DNA of 64,000 nucleotides from Paludibacteraceae bacterium (GCA_017647145.1 JAGCLD010000039.1:47992-111991), one strand, 5' to 3'. Positions 28,471 through 38,493 are shown, numbered from the stretch's first letter. Translations and numbers: made by a program. Notes: generated by a model not told the origin, from the sequence alone.

Positions 28471-28515
28471 AAGAGGTCATGGCTTCACGCCATGAGGCTG
28501 TGACCTCTTAATTTT
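28471..28515 (+). terminator. Intrinsic terminator after the starch-binding protein
   Basis: Stem AAGAGGTCA (28471-28479) with TGACCTCTT (28501-28509), followed by a T-rich tail. An inner pairing CATGGC/GCCATG (28478-28494) overlaps the outer stem by two bases. Confidence 0.75.
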
Positions 28516-28548
28516 ATTCATTAATCTAATACGTCAAGACATACTACA

Positions 28549-29181
28549 ATGCGTCGTAGCAAGCCATTACTTACTCGGCGAATAGGCATCCTCATCCTAA
28601 GCCTTCTATTCACTAATCTCATCGGAGCATACGCCAATCTCACTGCAGATGTCGCTGTGCCCTTTTCGTCATCTAATAAAGCCACATTGAGCGACATCAT
28701 CGTGCCGCTACAACATCAACACTCGGTTGAAAAACTGCAGGGAACCATTCAGGCTACAACCCCTACCAATTTTAGCAGCATAAAGGCCAACTATAAAGCT
28801 GCTCCTATTAACATTCACCCTGAAAAATCTTATTCCTCTACAGGAAATCTATATAAATCTCCCTCTGGCGGCAATTCTGCTACTGCCCGCCTAAATACAG
28901 GGGGGGGGGCATTCGCAACCGCGAAACACATCGCTCCTAAAAAAACAAAAACTATCCAACAAACACATAAAGCGCTCACACAAGTGGGAGCGGCACAACC
29001 CGTCATCATGCGCGTTGCCGCTGCCGATAGTGACGATGATGACGACTGGAATCCTGGAGGCACTGGTGGTTTTGACAACCCCGGTGAACCACCCGTTATA
29101 CCCGTACCCGTAGGAAACGGCATCCTACCACTCATGCTTATGGCAATAGCCTACGCACTTAAACAAAACAGAAAAAAATAA
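28549..29181 (+). CDS. Exported hypothetical protein with PVGNG-hydrophobic-basic C-terminal tail
   Basis: 210 residues; I do not recognise a family. Residues about 8-30 are a signal peptide (IGILILSLLFTNLIGAYA). The body is low-complexity, rich in Ser/Thr/Ala/Lys. Near the end come an acidic run (DSDDDDDW), a Gly/Pro-rich stretch and then PVPVGNG, a hydrophobic stretch ILPLMLMAIAYAL and a basic end KQNRKK. That three-part ending (short motif, membrane segment, positive cluster) resembles processed C-terminal sorting signals such as PEP-CTERM, and differs from the T9SS domains of its neighbours. It ends 6 bases before the 1770-residue protein, so the two are probably cotranscribed. Confidence 0.75.
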   Translation: MRRSKPLLTRRIGILILSLLFTNLIGAYANLTADVAVPFSSSNKATLSDIIVPLQHQHSVEKLQGTIQATTPTNFSSIKANYKAAPINIHPEKSYSSTGNLYKSPSGGNSATARLNTGGGAFATAKHIAPKKTKTIQQTHKALTQVGAAQPVIMRVAAADSDDDDDWNPGGTGGFDNPGEPPVIPVPVGNGILPLMLMAIAYALKQNRKK

Positions 29182-29187
29182 AATACT

Positions 29188-32100
29188 ATGAAACATAATT
29201 TACTTAAATCAATTTTTATTTCTCTCATCCTACTAATGGGAGTTGGTAATGCGTGGGCGTATAATGTTCCTGCGGGATATTATGTTTATTTTGAAAAACC
29301 TGATAATTGGTCGCAAGCGAGCCTATTACTTGGACATGGTTCCTATTCTATAGGTTACAGCATGACCAAAATTTCTAATACAAAGTTGTATTACTGGAAA
29401 ACTGATAAATGGGATGGTTATACCGAATATTTCTTCATGCAAGATAAGTGGGGAGATGAAGGTAGCTCTCCAACACACCGCAATGCATATGCTGGGTCAA
29501 ATAAGACATCTGTATTCAAGACAGAGTTCAAAAAATACCATCTCTTTACTACAGCTGGTTCAAAAAGCAGCAACTCTTCATCCTACGCTACTGCAGTCAA
29601 CCGTACCCAGACCATCAAAGCTCAAATCAAAAATGGCTCTAATTGGGAGGATGCAACTATGGTTCTTGCTGATTTGACAGCATCTACATACGCTCTCACT
29701 TCTGCAACAGCTGCTGGTGCAAAATCTGCTTCTCTTGCAAAAGAAAGCACCACTGTTTCTGCTACTGTTGATGCGGCGTATTCTGCAACCGTTTCTCTTA
29801 CATGTGAAAATGTTCTTGATGGTTATGTATTCGAGGGCTGGTATAATGCAAACGGCAACAAGATTACTTCTTATACCGTATCTGATGCACACACCGTATA
29901 TGCTCGTTTTACAATTAAACAGCACACTGTTTCCTACGGCGTTTGCTCAACAACTCATTGGGGTTCACTCCAATTAAATAGCGAAACTGCTATCACAACA
30001 ACTGGTACAAAAACGCTAAATTATGGAACTTCTATTTCCTTCACTGCTAAACCTAATGCGGGCTATCAAGTAGAAGGTTGGTATAGTAACTCTGGTTGCA
30101 CTTCGAAAATTACAGCAGCGGGTACCAGTACCACTTACGATGCTGGCACTCTCACCGCAGACAAGACCATATATGTAAAGTTCGAACAAATCCCTGCTAC
30201 ATCTAAAACAATTACCTACACCGAAGAAGGAACGGGTTGGACATACGGAGCAAGCAACCCTACTTCGGCAGAAGAAGGCGCAACCGTCACATTCGTAGTG
30301 AATCCAACTGCGGGCTATCGTGTGAGTGTTGCCAGTGATGAAGCTACACTTACAGGACCAAACGCTAACAACCAATACACCTTCACGATGCCTAATAAGG
30401 ATGTAAAAATCAATGTTGAGGCTAAAGGAGAACAATATACTGTTACACTTGACAACCAAGGTGCAACAACCACAGGAGCAACGAGCGTAACGGCTACATA
30501 CAACGCTGCTATGCCGTCTATTACCGTACCTGCAAAGACTGGATATACCTTTGGTGGATATTACACCGCAACCAATGGAGGCGGAACACAATACTACAAA
30601 GCCGACGGATCAAGTGCCAAAACTTGGACTGAAGCTTCGGTGACAAAACTTTATGCAAAGTGGACAGCAAACAAATACACCGTAAAATTCAATGCGAATG
30701 GTGGTTCTGGCACAATGTCTAATCAGTCCTTCACATACGACGTAGAACAAGCACTAACAGCCAATGTCTTTACTCGAGCAGGTTATAGATTTATAGGATG
30801 GGGGACAACGGGAGCTGGTCCTGTGCAATATTCAGACCGACAAAAGGTTAAAAATCTAATAGCAGATAATAATTCCACATACAATATCTACGCAATTTGG
30901 GAACTCGCTCCTACCACCATTTATCTCATACCCAACAACAACTGGTTAGAAGCCAATGCTCGCTTTGCCATCTATTGGTGGGCTGATGGTGGTAAGAATG
31001 GTTGGGTGGATATGACCGCTATTGATTGCTATAGCGACATTTATACTGCTGAAATACCTGCCGGAGTAACGGATTTTAAGTTTGTGCGTTTAAATCCAAA
31101 TACCAACGCTAATAACTTTAACGATGGTGTAAAATGGGATGAAACATTAAATCTCAAAGTACAAAATGATGGAAAAAACCTATACACCATAGCTGACGAT
31201 GCTTGGAGTAATGGCAATGGAACTTGGAGTTCTTATTCTGTTCCTACAACCTACCAAGTCACCTTAAAAGCAACAACTAACGGAACTGTAAAAGCTAAAT
31301 ATAGCGACACAGAAAAGACTTCTGATAAGTCGGATGTTACATTTGACGTTCCACTAAACACCAATATCACATTGAAATTCTTACCCAATGAATACTGTAG
31401 CGTAGGTAAAGCTAAAATTAAGATTGGCAACAACGAAGAAGAAAATGCGCAAGACATCACATACACCATCTGTGGACCTACCACTATTGATGTCGACTTT
31501 GCAAAAAACACAAGAAAAATCTATCTTAAACCCTTAGGAGACACCAAATGGGGGGAAGCAAATGCGCGTTTTGCAGCTTATGCGTTTGAAGGAGGCGATA
31601 ACGAATGGATGGACATGACTAAAATTGATGACGGAGATAATGATGATCGCAATGATGTTTATGAATGTGATGTGTGGGTAAAATACGAAAAAATTATCTT
31701 CTGTCGCATGGATGGTAGTAATTCTACAAATAACTGGGGTAATAAATGGGCACAAACAGACGACCAGACAATCAACTATCCATGTAATCTTTTTGACTTG
31801 GACCAAGGTGACTGGCCTACTACCGGTAAATGGAGTGAATATGGTGCATGGCATTTAGCGGGCAGTTTTAATGATTGGAATGATTTATGTGGTTATGACT
31901 TTACTGAAAATAAGGAAAACAATACTTATGTTTTTACACTCAATTTAAATCCCGGGGAATATGAATTTAAGATAACAAATAGTGGTAGTTGGTATGGTAA
32001 TGATGGTACCATGAAGCGTGGAGGCACTTCTGTAGAAACAGGTGGATGGAAGATGGACAAAGATGCTAACTGCAAATTAGTAGCTGACATAGCTGGTGAT

Positions 32101-34500
32101 TACATCTTTACCATTGTCAAAGTAGAAAATGGCAATCCTGTGATCACTGTAACCTATCCTATCAAAGAGGGTTATCAAGTGAAAGTCACCATGAGCAATA
32201 ATGTTGTATATACTTCCAACTTAGTAAAGACTACGAGTGACATTCTCTCGTTCTTTGCTCCGGGAGCAACAGGAGATTTACAAGCAAAATCCATAGAATT
32301 ACTAAACCATCAAGGTAAAATAGCAGATATCCCAACTTCTACATTTACAAAATCTGATGTATATGTTGCTAAGTTGAATAGTGCTAAAGACGGAATTACT
32401 GATTTGGCTGTTTACGATGGTGACTTCTATATCCGCACCGACATGGCGCCTGGTGGATGGAATGCTTACAAACAAGCAAGCAATGCTTTCACACACTTCA
32501 ACAAGTATGATGACGAAACATACAACCATTACTGGGTGGAATATACCGACAATGCGAACGTAAAAGCACGTATTGCTAATGACTACAACAGTTCTCTGGC
32601 AACTGAATTGAGCGACTCCATTGTCTCAAATGCCAACGTACGATTTAGTTATAACAACGAAACCAATACGTTTGCTAGAGCATTTCTGGGGGGTAGTACC
32701 AACAATTCTGAATTCTTACGATTAGTAGTGGATAATGAAGATTTTTCTAAAGGAACTACTTTTGGGGACATCAGTAACTGGGTATATGAAGTAACACTCA
32801 AAACAACCAAAGGAACCACCGCCAACGTAACGGCTAAGCACAATGATGTGAACTCAGGAAATACATATAACCTGCGTGAAGGTGTGACTTTGCTTGGAAG
32901 CGGTAGTAGCGCAGGACAACAAACGATTCGCGTAATCTACGACTTTAAGAAAAATCGTATGATTTGTGGATGGTTGCCGGGGGATATTGACCATAGTAGT
33001 GGCGAACTCGTTATCGACGCCGATATGCTGGTGGTACGCGTGAATAATAACGACGCTTCTACCATTAACATGACTACAACTAAAGACAAAATCAGCGACC
33101 TCAACCGACTCTACTTCGTGCTGGAGCTAACCAGAGAAGAAGTGATTAACAAAAAAACAAAAATCTTCTGGTTCAGCGTTCCGTTTGAAGTCCAGCTGAA
33201 AGATGTGTTCGGCATTGAGGGCTATGGCACTAAATGGGTGGTACAACGCTATCGTGGCGACAAACGTGCCGAACTGGGTTTCCGTCCGGAAATTGAAACC
33301 TTCTGGGCGAATATGAAACAAAGCAAAACGGCTACACTCGAACCTAATCGCGGATATGTTCTCTCACTGAATTTGAAAGAAAGTGACTTTAAGTCTATTG
33401 ATATTGATGAGGATGGAGATGGCAATAAAGTAACCAAATCACTCCTACGCCTCTACTTCCCAAGTAGCGAAAACGGATTTACTTTGTCACAGTCCAACAG
33501 CATGACCGTAGAAGTGCCGGAACATCTCTGCACCGTGCAATCTACCGAAGACCGTGGTCCGCTTGATAGCCACTGGAACATTATCGGCATTCCAAGCTAT
33601 CAAAAGGTAACTGTCACACAATACGCAACACTTCCTCCGGATGGTGGCTATTATCCTCCTGATGGATCAATAGAAAATGCTAACCATGCCCCTAACTTCC
33701 TCTACACATGGAATGGCACAAAAGATGACTACAGCGTGCAAGACGGAACCTCATTCACCTACAAGCATTTCTACTCCTACATGGTGCAATTTGCAGGAAA
33801 AATTGACTGGAGTCAATATACTCAAAACACACCCAACCTTGCGGCTGCGCCAAGACGTGTGGCTAAAAAAGCAGACAAGATGTATAAAGTTGTGCTGGGA
33901 GAAAACGGAGCGAACATAGACCAAACATTCATCACACTCTCTGAAAAGGGTAATCATGAATACACCATCGGCAACGACCTGGAAAAGATTGGATCTACAT
34001 CTGTAGCACGCATCTACACACAAGAAGGCAACTGGAACCTGGCTGCCAACTACCTGAGCGACACCACCACTGTGCTCCCGCTCACACTCAGCATTCCTGC
34101 CGATGGGGAATACACCCTCTCTCTGGAACAACAACACTACAGCACAGATGCACTGCTCTATGACAGAGCAACAGGCACCTACACCGACCTGAGCAAAGAG
34201 GCATATACCTTCACGGCAGAAGCCGGAGTGAACAATGAACGTTTTGCCTTGCGCTTTGGTATGAAGTTACCGGGGGGTAACCCTACCGACTTGCAGCAAA
34301 CACAAGCACAATACCTCGTGCGCACAGAAGGAAAACGCATCATCATTGAGGGAATGGCAGGCGATGTACGTCTGTATGACATGACAGGACGTGTGATGAC
34401 ACAACTACATGCTGTGGACTACACCGAAATCACAGTACCCGTCACCGGAGTATACGTCCTACAAGTAGGAAACCAATTTGAAAAAATGATTATAAAATAG
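29188..34500 (+). CDS. Giant secreted multidomain protein with InlB-type repeats, carbohydrate-binding-like modules and T9SS domain
   Basis: 1770 residues. Signal peptide 1-24. Residues about 200-335 hold two Listeria-Bacteroides-type repeats (GYVFEGWYN, GYQVEGWYS), and 415-572 hold two more (GYTFGGYYT, GYRFIGWG, each ending LYAKW/IYAIW). Two related modules at about 577-684 and 776-885 share a pattern of W-EANARFA-Y-(W/F), W(V/M)DMT and DDGxKW-like ends, as in starch-associated modules. A glycogen-binding-like early set domain follows (AWHLAGSFNDWND). The long C-terminal half is beta-rich; the end (DVRLYDMTGRVMTQL, GVYVLQVGNQFEKMIIK) is a T9SS sorting domain. No catalytic motif. Likely a surface adhesin or glycan-binding protein linked to the starch set. 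Confidence 0.8.
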   Translation: MKHNLLKSIFISLILLMGVGNAWAYNVPAGYYVYFEKPDNWSQASLLLGHGSYSIGYSMTKISNTKLYYWKTDKWDGYTEYFFMQDKWGDEGSSPTHRNAYAGSNKTSVFKTEFKKYHLFTTAGSKSSNSSSYATAVNRTQTIKAQIKNGSNWEDATMVLADLTASTYALTSATAAGAKSASLAKESTTVSATVDAAYSATVSLTCENVLDGYVFEGWYNANGNKITSYTVSDAHTVYARFTIKQHTVSYGVCSTTHWGSLQLNSETAITTTGTKTLNYGTSISFTAKPNAGYQVEGWYSNSGCTSKITAAGTSTTYDAGTLTADKTIYVKFEQIPATSKTITYTEEGTGWTYGASNPTSAEEGATVTFVVNPTAGYRVSVASDEATLTGPNANNQYTFTMPNKDVKINVEAKGEQYTVTLDNQGATTTGATSVTATYNAAMPSITVPAKTGYTFGGYYTATNGGGTQYYKADGSSAKTWTEASVTKLYAKWTANKYTVKFNANGGSGTMSNQSFTYDVEQALTANVFTRAGYRFIGWGTTGAGPVQYSDRQKVKNLIADNNSTYNIYAIWELAPTTIYLIPNNNWLEANARFAIYWWADGGKNGWVDMTAIDCYSDIYTAEIPAGVTDFKFVRLNPNTNANNFNDGVKWDETLNLKVQNDGKNLYTIADDAWSNGNGTWSSYSVPTTYQVTLKATTNGTVKAKYSDTEKTSDKSDVTFDVPLNTNITLKFLPNEYCSVGKAKIKIGNNEEENAQDITYTICGPTTIDVDFAKNTRKIYLKPLGDTKWGEANARFAAYAFEGGDNEWMDMTKIDDGDNDDRNDVYECDVWVKYEKIIFCRMDGSNSTNNWGNKWAQTDDQTINYPCNLFDLDQGDWPTTGKWSEYGAWHLAGSFNDWNDLCGYDFTENKENNTYVFTLNLNPGEYEFKITNSGSWYGNDGTMKRGGTSVETGGWKMDKDANCKLVADIAGDYIFTIVKVENGNPVITVTYPIKEGYQVKVTMSNNVVYTSNLVKTTSDILSFFAPGATGDLQAKSIELLNHQGKIADIPTSTFTKSDVYVAKLNSAKDGITDLAVYDGDFYIRTDMAPGGWNAYKQASNAFTHFNKYDDETYNHYWVEYTDNANVKARIANDYNSSLATELSDSIVSNANVRFSYNNETNTFARAFLGGSTNNSEFLRLVVDNEDFSKGTTFGDISNWVYEVTLKTTKGTTANVTAKHNDVNSGNTYNLREGVTLLGSGSSAGQQTIRVIYDFKKNRMICGWLPGDIDHSSGELVIDADMLVVRVNNNDASTINMTTTKDKISDLNRLYFVLELTREEVINKKTKIFWFSVPFEVQLKDVFGIEGYGTKWVVQRYRGDKRAELGFRPEIETFWANMKQSKTATLEPNRGYVLSLNLKESDFKSIDIDEDGDGNKVTKSLLRLYFPSSENGFTLSQSNSMTVEVPEHLCTVQSTEDRGPLDSHWNIIGIPSYQKVTVTQYATLPPDGGYYPPDGSIENANHAPNFLYTWNGTKDDYSVQDGTSFTYKHFYSYMVQFAGKIDWSQYTQNTPNLAAAPRRVAKKADKMYKVVLGENGANIDQTFITLSEKGNHEYTIGNDLEKIGSTSVARIYTQEGNWNLAANYLSDTTTVLPLTLSIPADGEYTLSLEQQHYSTDALLYDRATGTYTDLSKEAYTFTAEAGVNNERFALRFGMKLPGGNPTDLQQTQAQYLVRTEGKRIIIEGMAGDVRLYDMTGRVMTQLHAVDYTEITVPVTGVYVLQVGNQFEKMIIK

Positions 34501-34555
34501 CACGGTAATTATAGAATTAAATTTATAATAAAATGACATAACCCACTCACATACA

Positions 34556-35025
34556 AATACTAATCGCACTGTCGCCCTAAGTAGGGGGCGTAGCGAGGTA
34601 CTTGTAGAATCAGGATCTATTTGCATGGCTTCCTCATACAAAAACTAACTAAAAAAGCACTGTCCCCGCTTCAAGGGGGACGAGCGAAATGGAGCGTAAG
34701 CGAAATGGAGCGGAGGGGGTATGTAAAACAGAGTCTGACAAATGCGCAGCCCAAAACTCTACCCCTAAGTTAGGGGTAGTACCCGCAGGGGGAGGGGGTA
34801 TGTTTAAATAAAAACTAAAAAGTTGTTCTTTTACAAGCACTAACTGCACTGTCGCCCTTTAAGGGGGACGAGGTGGCTTGCCACCGGAGGGGGTATGTCT
34901 TATGTAAAATTGCGACTAAGCGGAGGGGGTATGTCAACGAAGATCAAGGCGAGGGGAGCAACGTCCCCGTTGCGACGGAGGGTCTTTAGACTACCCGCAG
35001 GGGTATGTAAAACAGGGTCGCAAAA
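34556..35025 (+). repeat. Cluster of GC-rich hairpin repeats (family R1)
   Basis: At least four partial copies of a mosaic element: GCACTGTCGCCC-type head, GTCCCCCTT/AAGGGGGAC inverted repeat, a variable stem such as GGTGGC-TT-GCCACC (34872-34885), and the tail CGGAGGGGGTATGT. Also a GCAACG-TCCC-CGTTGC hairpin at 34958-34973. This fills most of the gap 34501-35098, which has no gene. Other clusters are at 38213, 60690 and 62865. Confidence 0.8.
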
Positions 35026-35098
35026 AAAGCCCGACCAAATACAGGAAAAAAAACTAAAAAACGATTTATAAACTGTTTAATTGTCAAAACTAAAAAAA

Positions 35099-38000
35099 AT
35101 GAGAAAACTAACCATTCTGACTGCACTCTTCTTCTTGCTCTTCGTGCAAGGAATGCAGGCTGCGAACTTCCCAAGTCGCACCGACTTCAGGGATGAATCC
35201 ATCTATTTTGTGATGACTACGCGCTTCTTTGATGGCGACGCTACCAACAATGTTCACTGCTGGGACGGTAACAACCCGGGTGACCCGGCTTGGCGCGGAG
35301 ACTTCAAAGGACTCATCGAAAAAATGGACTACATCAAAGCACTCGGCTTTACCGCTATTTGGGTAACTCCTATCGTGGAAAATGCTTCGGGATATGACTA
35401 TCACGGATACCATGCACACGACTTCTCTAAAGTGGACCACCGCTATGAATCTACAGGCGTGGGATTCCAACAAGTGATTGAAGAAGCGCACAAACGTGGC
35501 ATGAAGGTAGTTCTTGACATCGTGCTCAACCACACCGGTAACTTCGGTGAAGCTAAACTATGCAAGATGTTCAACCGCGACTGGACGAAAGACCAATCGG
35601 AAGCGGAATACTGCATGATTCCTGTTACCAAGAAAGATGGTGGCAATCTGCCTGACAACTATGAATCAATGAACGGTGATGCGCAATACGGAACGCGACT
35701 CTCATTGATGAAAAACACACAAGGTGTAAACAATGACAAGCACAACTACTGGCACCACTTCGGAGAATTTAACTGGGACAACTCTACTCGTTGGTGGGCA
35801 CAGATTGCAGGCGACTGCGTGGACCTCAACACCGAACATCCTACTGTCTACAACTACCTCATTGAATGTTACTCTAAGTTTATCAAGATGGGATTGGACG
35901 GATTCCGTATTGACACAGGAGGACACATCCCTCGCCTCACTTTCAACAAAGCGTTTATACCGGCTTTCAAAGCCGCTTCTGAAACTGCTGAAGCGAAAGC
36001 TAAACGTGGAAGCGCGCCGTTCTACATGTTTGCTGAAGTGTGTGCACGCTACACCAGCATCTGGTATCGTGAACAACCTAACCTCTCGCCACTCTACTAC
36101 ACTTGGGCAGAAAATAAAGACTATGCATGGGACTCGAACCCGGCTTCATGGGACAACATCGTGGCGCTGGAAGGCGACAACTGTAACACGCACACCAACC
36201 ATAAGTCTGTACAACAATCGGCTTCGGATGCAAGCAAACCTACTTCTCAAAACGCATTCCTCAATGGTAATGACTACCACACTCCCGACTACTCAAAAGC
36301 AAGTGGACTGAATGTAATCGACTTCACCATGCACCACAATTTCCGCTCTATCGGAGAGGCATGGAACATCGCGCAAAAAGGCAACGACCAATACTACAAC
36401 GATGCTACATGGAATGTCACCTATGTGGACTCACATGACTATGCGCCTAATGGAGCACCGGAAGACCAACGCTTCGCTGGAGATGAAAGCACTTTGGCGG
36501 AAAACTGGAGCTTGATGTTTACCCACCGTGGTATCCCTTGTATCTACTACGGATCGGAAATCCAATTCCAAAAAGGTAAAGTGATTGACGTTGGTCCTAA
36601 CAAACCTTTGATTGAAACCGGACGTGCATACTTTGGTGGATACATCAAAGGTACTGCTAATGTAACTGACTTTGCTACTTATACCAACGCTACGGGCAAC
36701 ATGGCAGCTACTCTAAGCCACCCGCTTGCTAAGCACGTACAACGACTCAACCTTATTCGTCAGGCTGTACCGGCTCTCCGCAAAGGGCAATACTCTATGG
36801 ATGGTTGCAGCGGCTCATATGCCTTCAAACGTCGTTACACCGATAATACTACCGACTCATACGCTCTTGTATGTATCTCAGGTGGTGCTACATTCTCTAG
36901 TATCCCTAACGGTACCTATGTGGACTGCGTAACTGGCGACACCAAAAACGTTACGAACGGCAAACTCACAGCAAGCTGCTCTGGAAAGGGTAATCTCCGT
37001 GTGTATGTGCTCAGCACTACCAAAACACCGGCTCCGGGTAAAGTGGGTGAAGATGGAAAATACCTCTACAACACTTCTTCTAAACCGGGTAGCACCCCTG
37101 CATGGGACGGTACACAAAATGAATTGACCAATGATCCTACCAACCCGAGCGAACCGGAAATCAAACAACCTATGTGCTTGTCAAATGCTAATGAACGTGT
37201 GGTCTTCTTCACCAAACCAAGCGATTGGGGAAGCGGCATCAAATGCTATATCTGGAACGGATCAAGCAACGTGAAAATCTTGGGTGACTGGCCGGGAACA
37301 AAGGCTACTAACTTGGGTGGCGGAAACTATAAAATGGTGATTCCGGAAACGGCTGAAGCTAACTCAAGCAACTGGAAAATCATCTGGAACGATGGCTCTA
37401 ATCAAACGGAAGACCTTACATTCACTATGCATGGTCTATACAAGGGTAATAGCAGAGCGGATATTAAGTGTACGGGTACTATCTCCACACTCTGCGATGA
37501 CGTAGAAGAGGGTGGCGGCAATAATAACCCGAATCCGGAACCTGAACCGGAACCTCAACCTATTAACTTCTGCTTGGAAGATGCCAATGAACGTGCGGTG
37601 TTCTTTGAATCTACGGCTGGATGGAGCAATGCAAATGTGTACATGTGGAATCCTGCTAATGGAAACCAACAACTGACCGGTGCTTGGCCGGGAACTCCTG
37701 CTACCGCGCTTGGCGAAAGCAAGTTTAAATTTGTCCTTCCAAGCAATGTGACCGGAGACCCATCGCAATGGATGATTATCTGGAACAACAGTAGTGCTCA
37801 AAGTGATGACCTCCAATTCACCATGCGTGGCGTGTACAGAGGAAATGGTAAAAGCGACATCGCTAACACAGGCATTGTGACTGTGCTTTGTGATGACCTT
37901 TCTACAGAATCGGATGTCATCACGGCTGAAAAAGACGGCATACGCGTATTCACACACCAAGGCACACTCTACATCGAAAGCCCGGTAGCACAAGAAGTAA

Positions 38001-38119
38001 ACTTGTACGCTATCGACGGACGATTGGTAACCAAACTCTACTTAAGTGCTGGTATCAATCGTGTGGACGGCTTAGCTCGCGGCATGTACATCGCCGGCAG
38101 AGCAAAAGTAATCCTCTAA
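35099..38119 (+). CDS. Secreted GH13 alpha-amylase with two starch-binding modules and T9SS domain
   Basis: 1006 residues from the ATG at 35099; a TTG at 35081 would add six residues before the signal peptide (1-22). GH13 domain about 24-640 with VVLDIVLNH, nucleophile D272 in GFRIDT, acid E313 in FAEV and D447 in VDSHD. Two related CBM26-like modules at about 693-800 and 824-932 (WPGT, WNDGSNQTEDL / WNNSSAQSDDL), joined by a Pro/Glu linker PNPEPEPEPQP. The end (VNLYAIDGRLVTKL, GMYIAGRAKVIL) is a T9SS sorting domain. An endo-acting amylase or related alpha-glucan hydrolase; exact specificity not deducible. Two cysteine-rich spots suggest disulfides. Confidence 0.93.
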   Translation: MRKLTILTALFFLLFVQGMQAANFPSRTDFRDESIYFVMTTRFFDGDATNNVHCWDGNNPGDPAWRGDFKGLIEKMDYIKALGFTAIWVTPIVENASGYDYHGYHAHDFSKVDHRYESTGVGFQQVIEEAHKRGMKVVLDIVLNHTGNFGEAKLCKMFNRDWTKDQSEAEYCMIPVTKKDGGNLPDNYESMNGDAQYGTRLSLMKNTQGVNNDKHNYWHHFGEFNWDNSTRWWAQIAGDCVDLNTEHPTVYNYLIECYSKFIKMGLDGFRIDTGGHIPRLTFNKAFIPAFKAASETAEAKAKRGSAPFYMFAEVCARYTSIWYREQPNLSPLYYTWAENKDYAWDSNPASWDNIVALEGDNCNTHTNHKSVQQSASDASKPTSQNAFLNGNDYHTPDYSKASGLNVIDFTMHHNFRSIGEAWNIAQKGNDQYYNDATWNVTYVDSHDYAPNGAPEDQRFAGDESTLAENWSLMFTHRGIPCIYYGSEIQFQKGKVIDVGPNKPLIETGRAYFGGYIKGTANVTDFATYTNATGNMAATLSHPLAKHVQRLNLIRQAVPALRKGQYSMDGCSGSYAFKRRYTDNTTDSYALVCISGGATFSSIPNGTYVDCVTGDTKNVTNGKLTASCSGKGNLRVYVLSTTKTPAPGKVGEDGKYLYNTSSKPGSTPAWDGTQNELTNDPTNPSEPEIKQPMCLSNANERVVFFTKPSDWGSGIKCYIWNGSSNVKILGDWPGTKATNLGGGNYKMVIPETAEANSSNWKIIWNDGSNQTEDLTFTMHGLYKGNSRADIKCTGTISTLCDDVEEGGGNNNPNPEPEPEPQPINFCLEDANERAVFFESTAGWSNANVYMWNPANGNQQLTGAWPGTPATALGESKFKFVLPSNVTGDPSQWMIIWNNSSAQSDDLQFTMRGVYRGNGKSDIANTGIVTVLCDDLSTESDVITAEKDGIRVFTHQGTLYIESPVAQEVNLYAIDGRLVTKLYLSAGINRVDGLARGMYIAGRAKVIL

Positions 38120-38135
38120 CCCACACCCCCAATAC

Positions 38136-38171
38136 AAAAAAAGACCGAACAAACCAGTTCGGTCTTTTTTT
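38136..38171 (+). terminator. Intrinsic terminator after the second amylase gene
   Basis: Perfect 15-base stem with core AAGACCGAAC/GTTCGGTCTT (38136-38150 with 38157-38171), 6-base loop, seven T's in the right arm. Confidence 0.95.
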
Positions 38172-38212
38172 ATATACAATGATTACTATCCAATCCAAAC
38201 CGATAAACACAC

Positions 38213-38440
38213 AGCACTAACCGCACTGTCGCCCTTTAGGGGCGTAGCGAGGTATTTATAGAATTGATTTACAAAACACCCATCACAACTCTCTCACACA
38301 CAAACACTAACCGCACTGTCGCCCTTAAGGGGGCGTAGCGAGGTACTTGTAGGATGTACTAAATGTACATCCATGCCGAGCGAGGGGAGTGTCGTCCCCG
38401 ACACGACGGAGGGCAAAGGTGGCTTGCCACCGGAGGGGGT
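38213..38440 (+). repeat. R1 hairpin-repeat cluster
   Basis: Two heads (CTAACCGCACTGTCGCCC), a GTGTCG-TCCC-CGACAC hairpin (38389-38404) inside the same flanks as the hairpin at 34958, and the GGTGGC-TT-GCCACC stem (38418-38431) with the CGGAGGGGGTA tail. The gap 38172-39036 also holds the palindrome and the 11-base array listed separately; no gene is seen in it. Confidence 0.8.
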
Positions 38441-38493
38441 AACCATAGCGAGGCCCAAAGCGCGGCTATCAAAATTGCGAGTAAGCATTGTAG

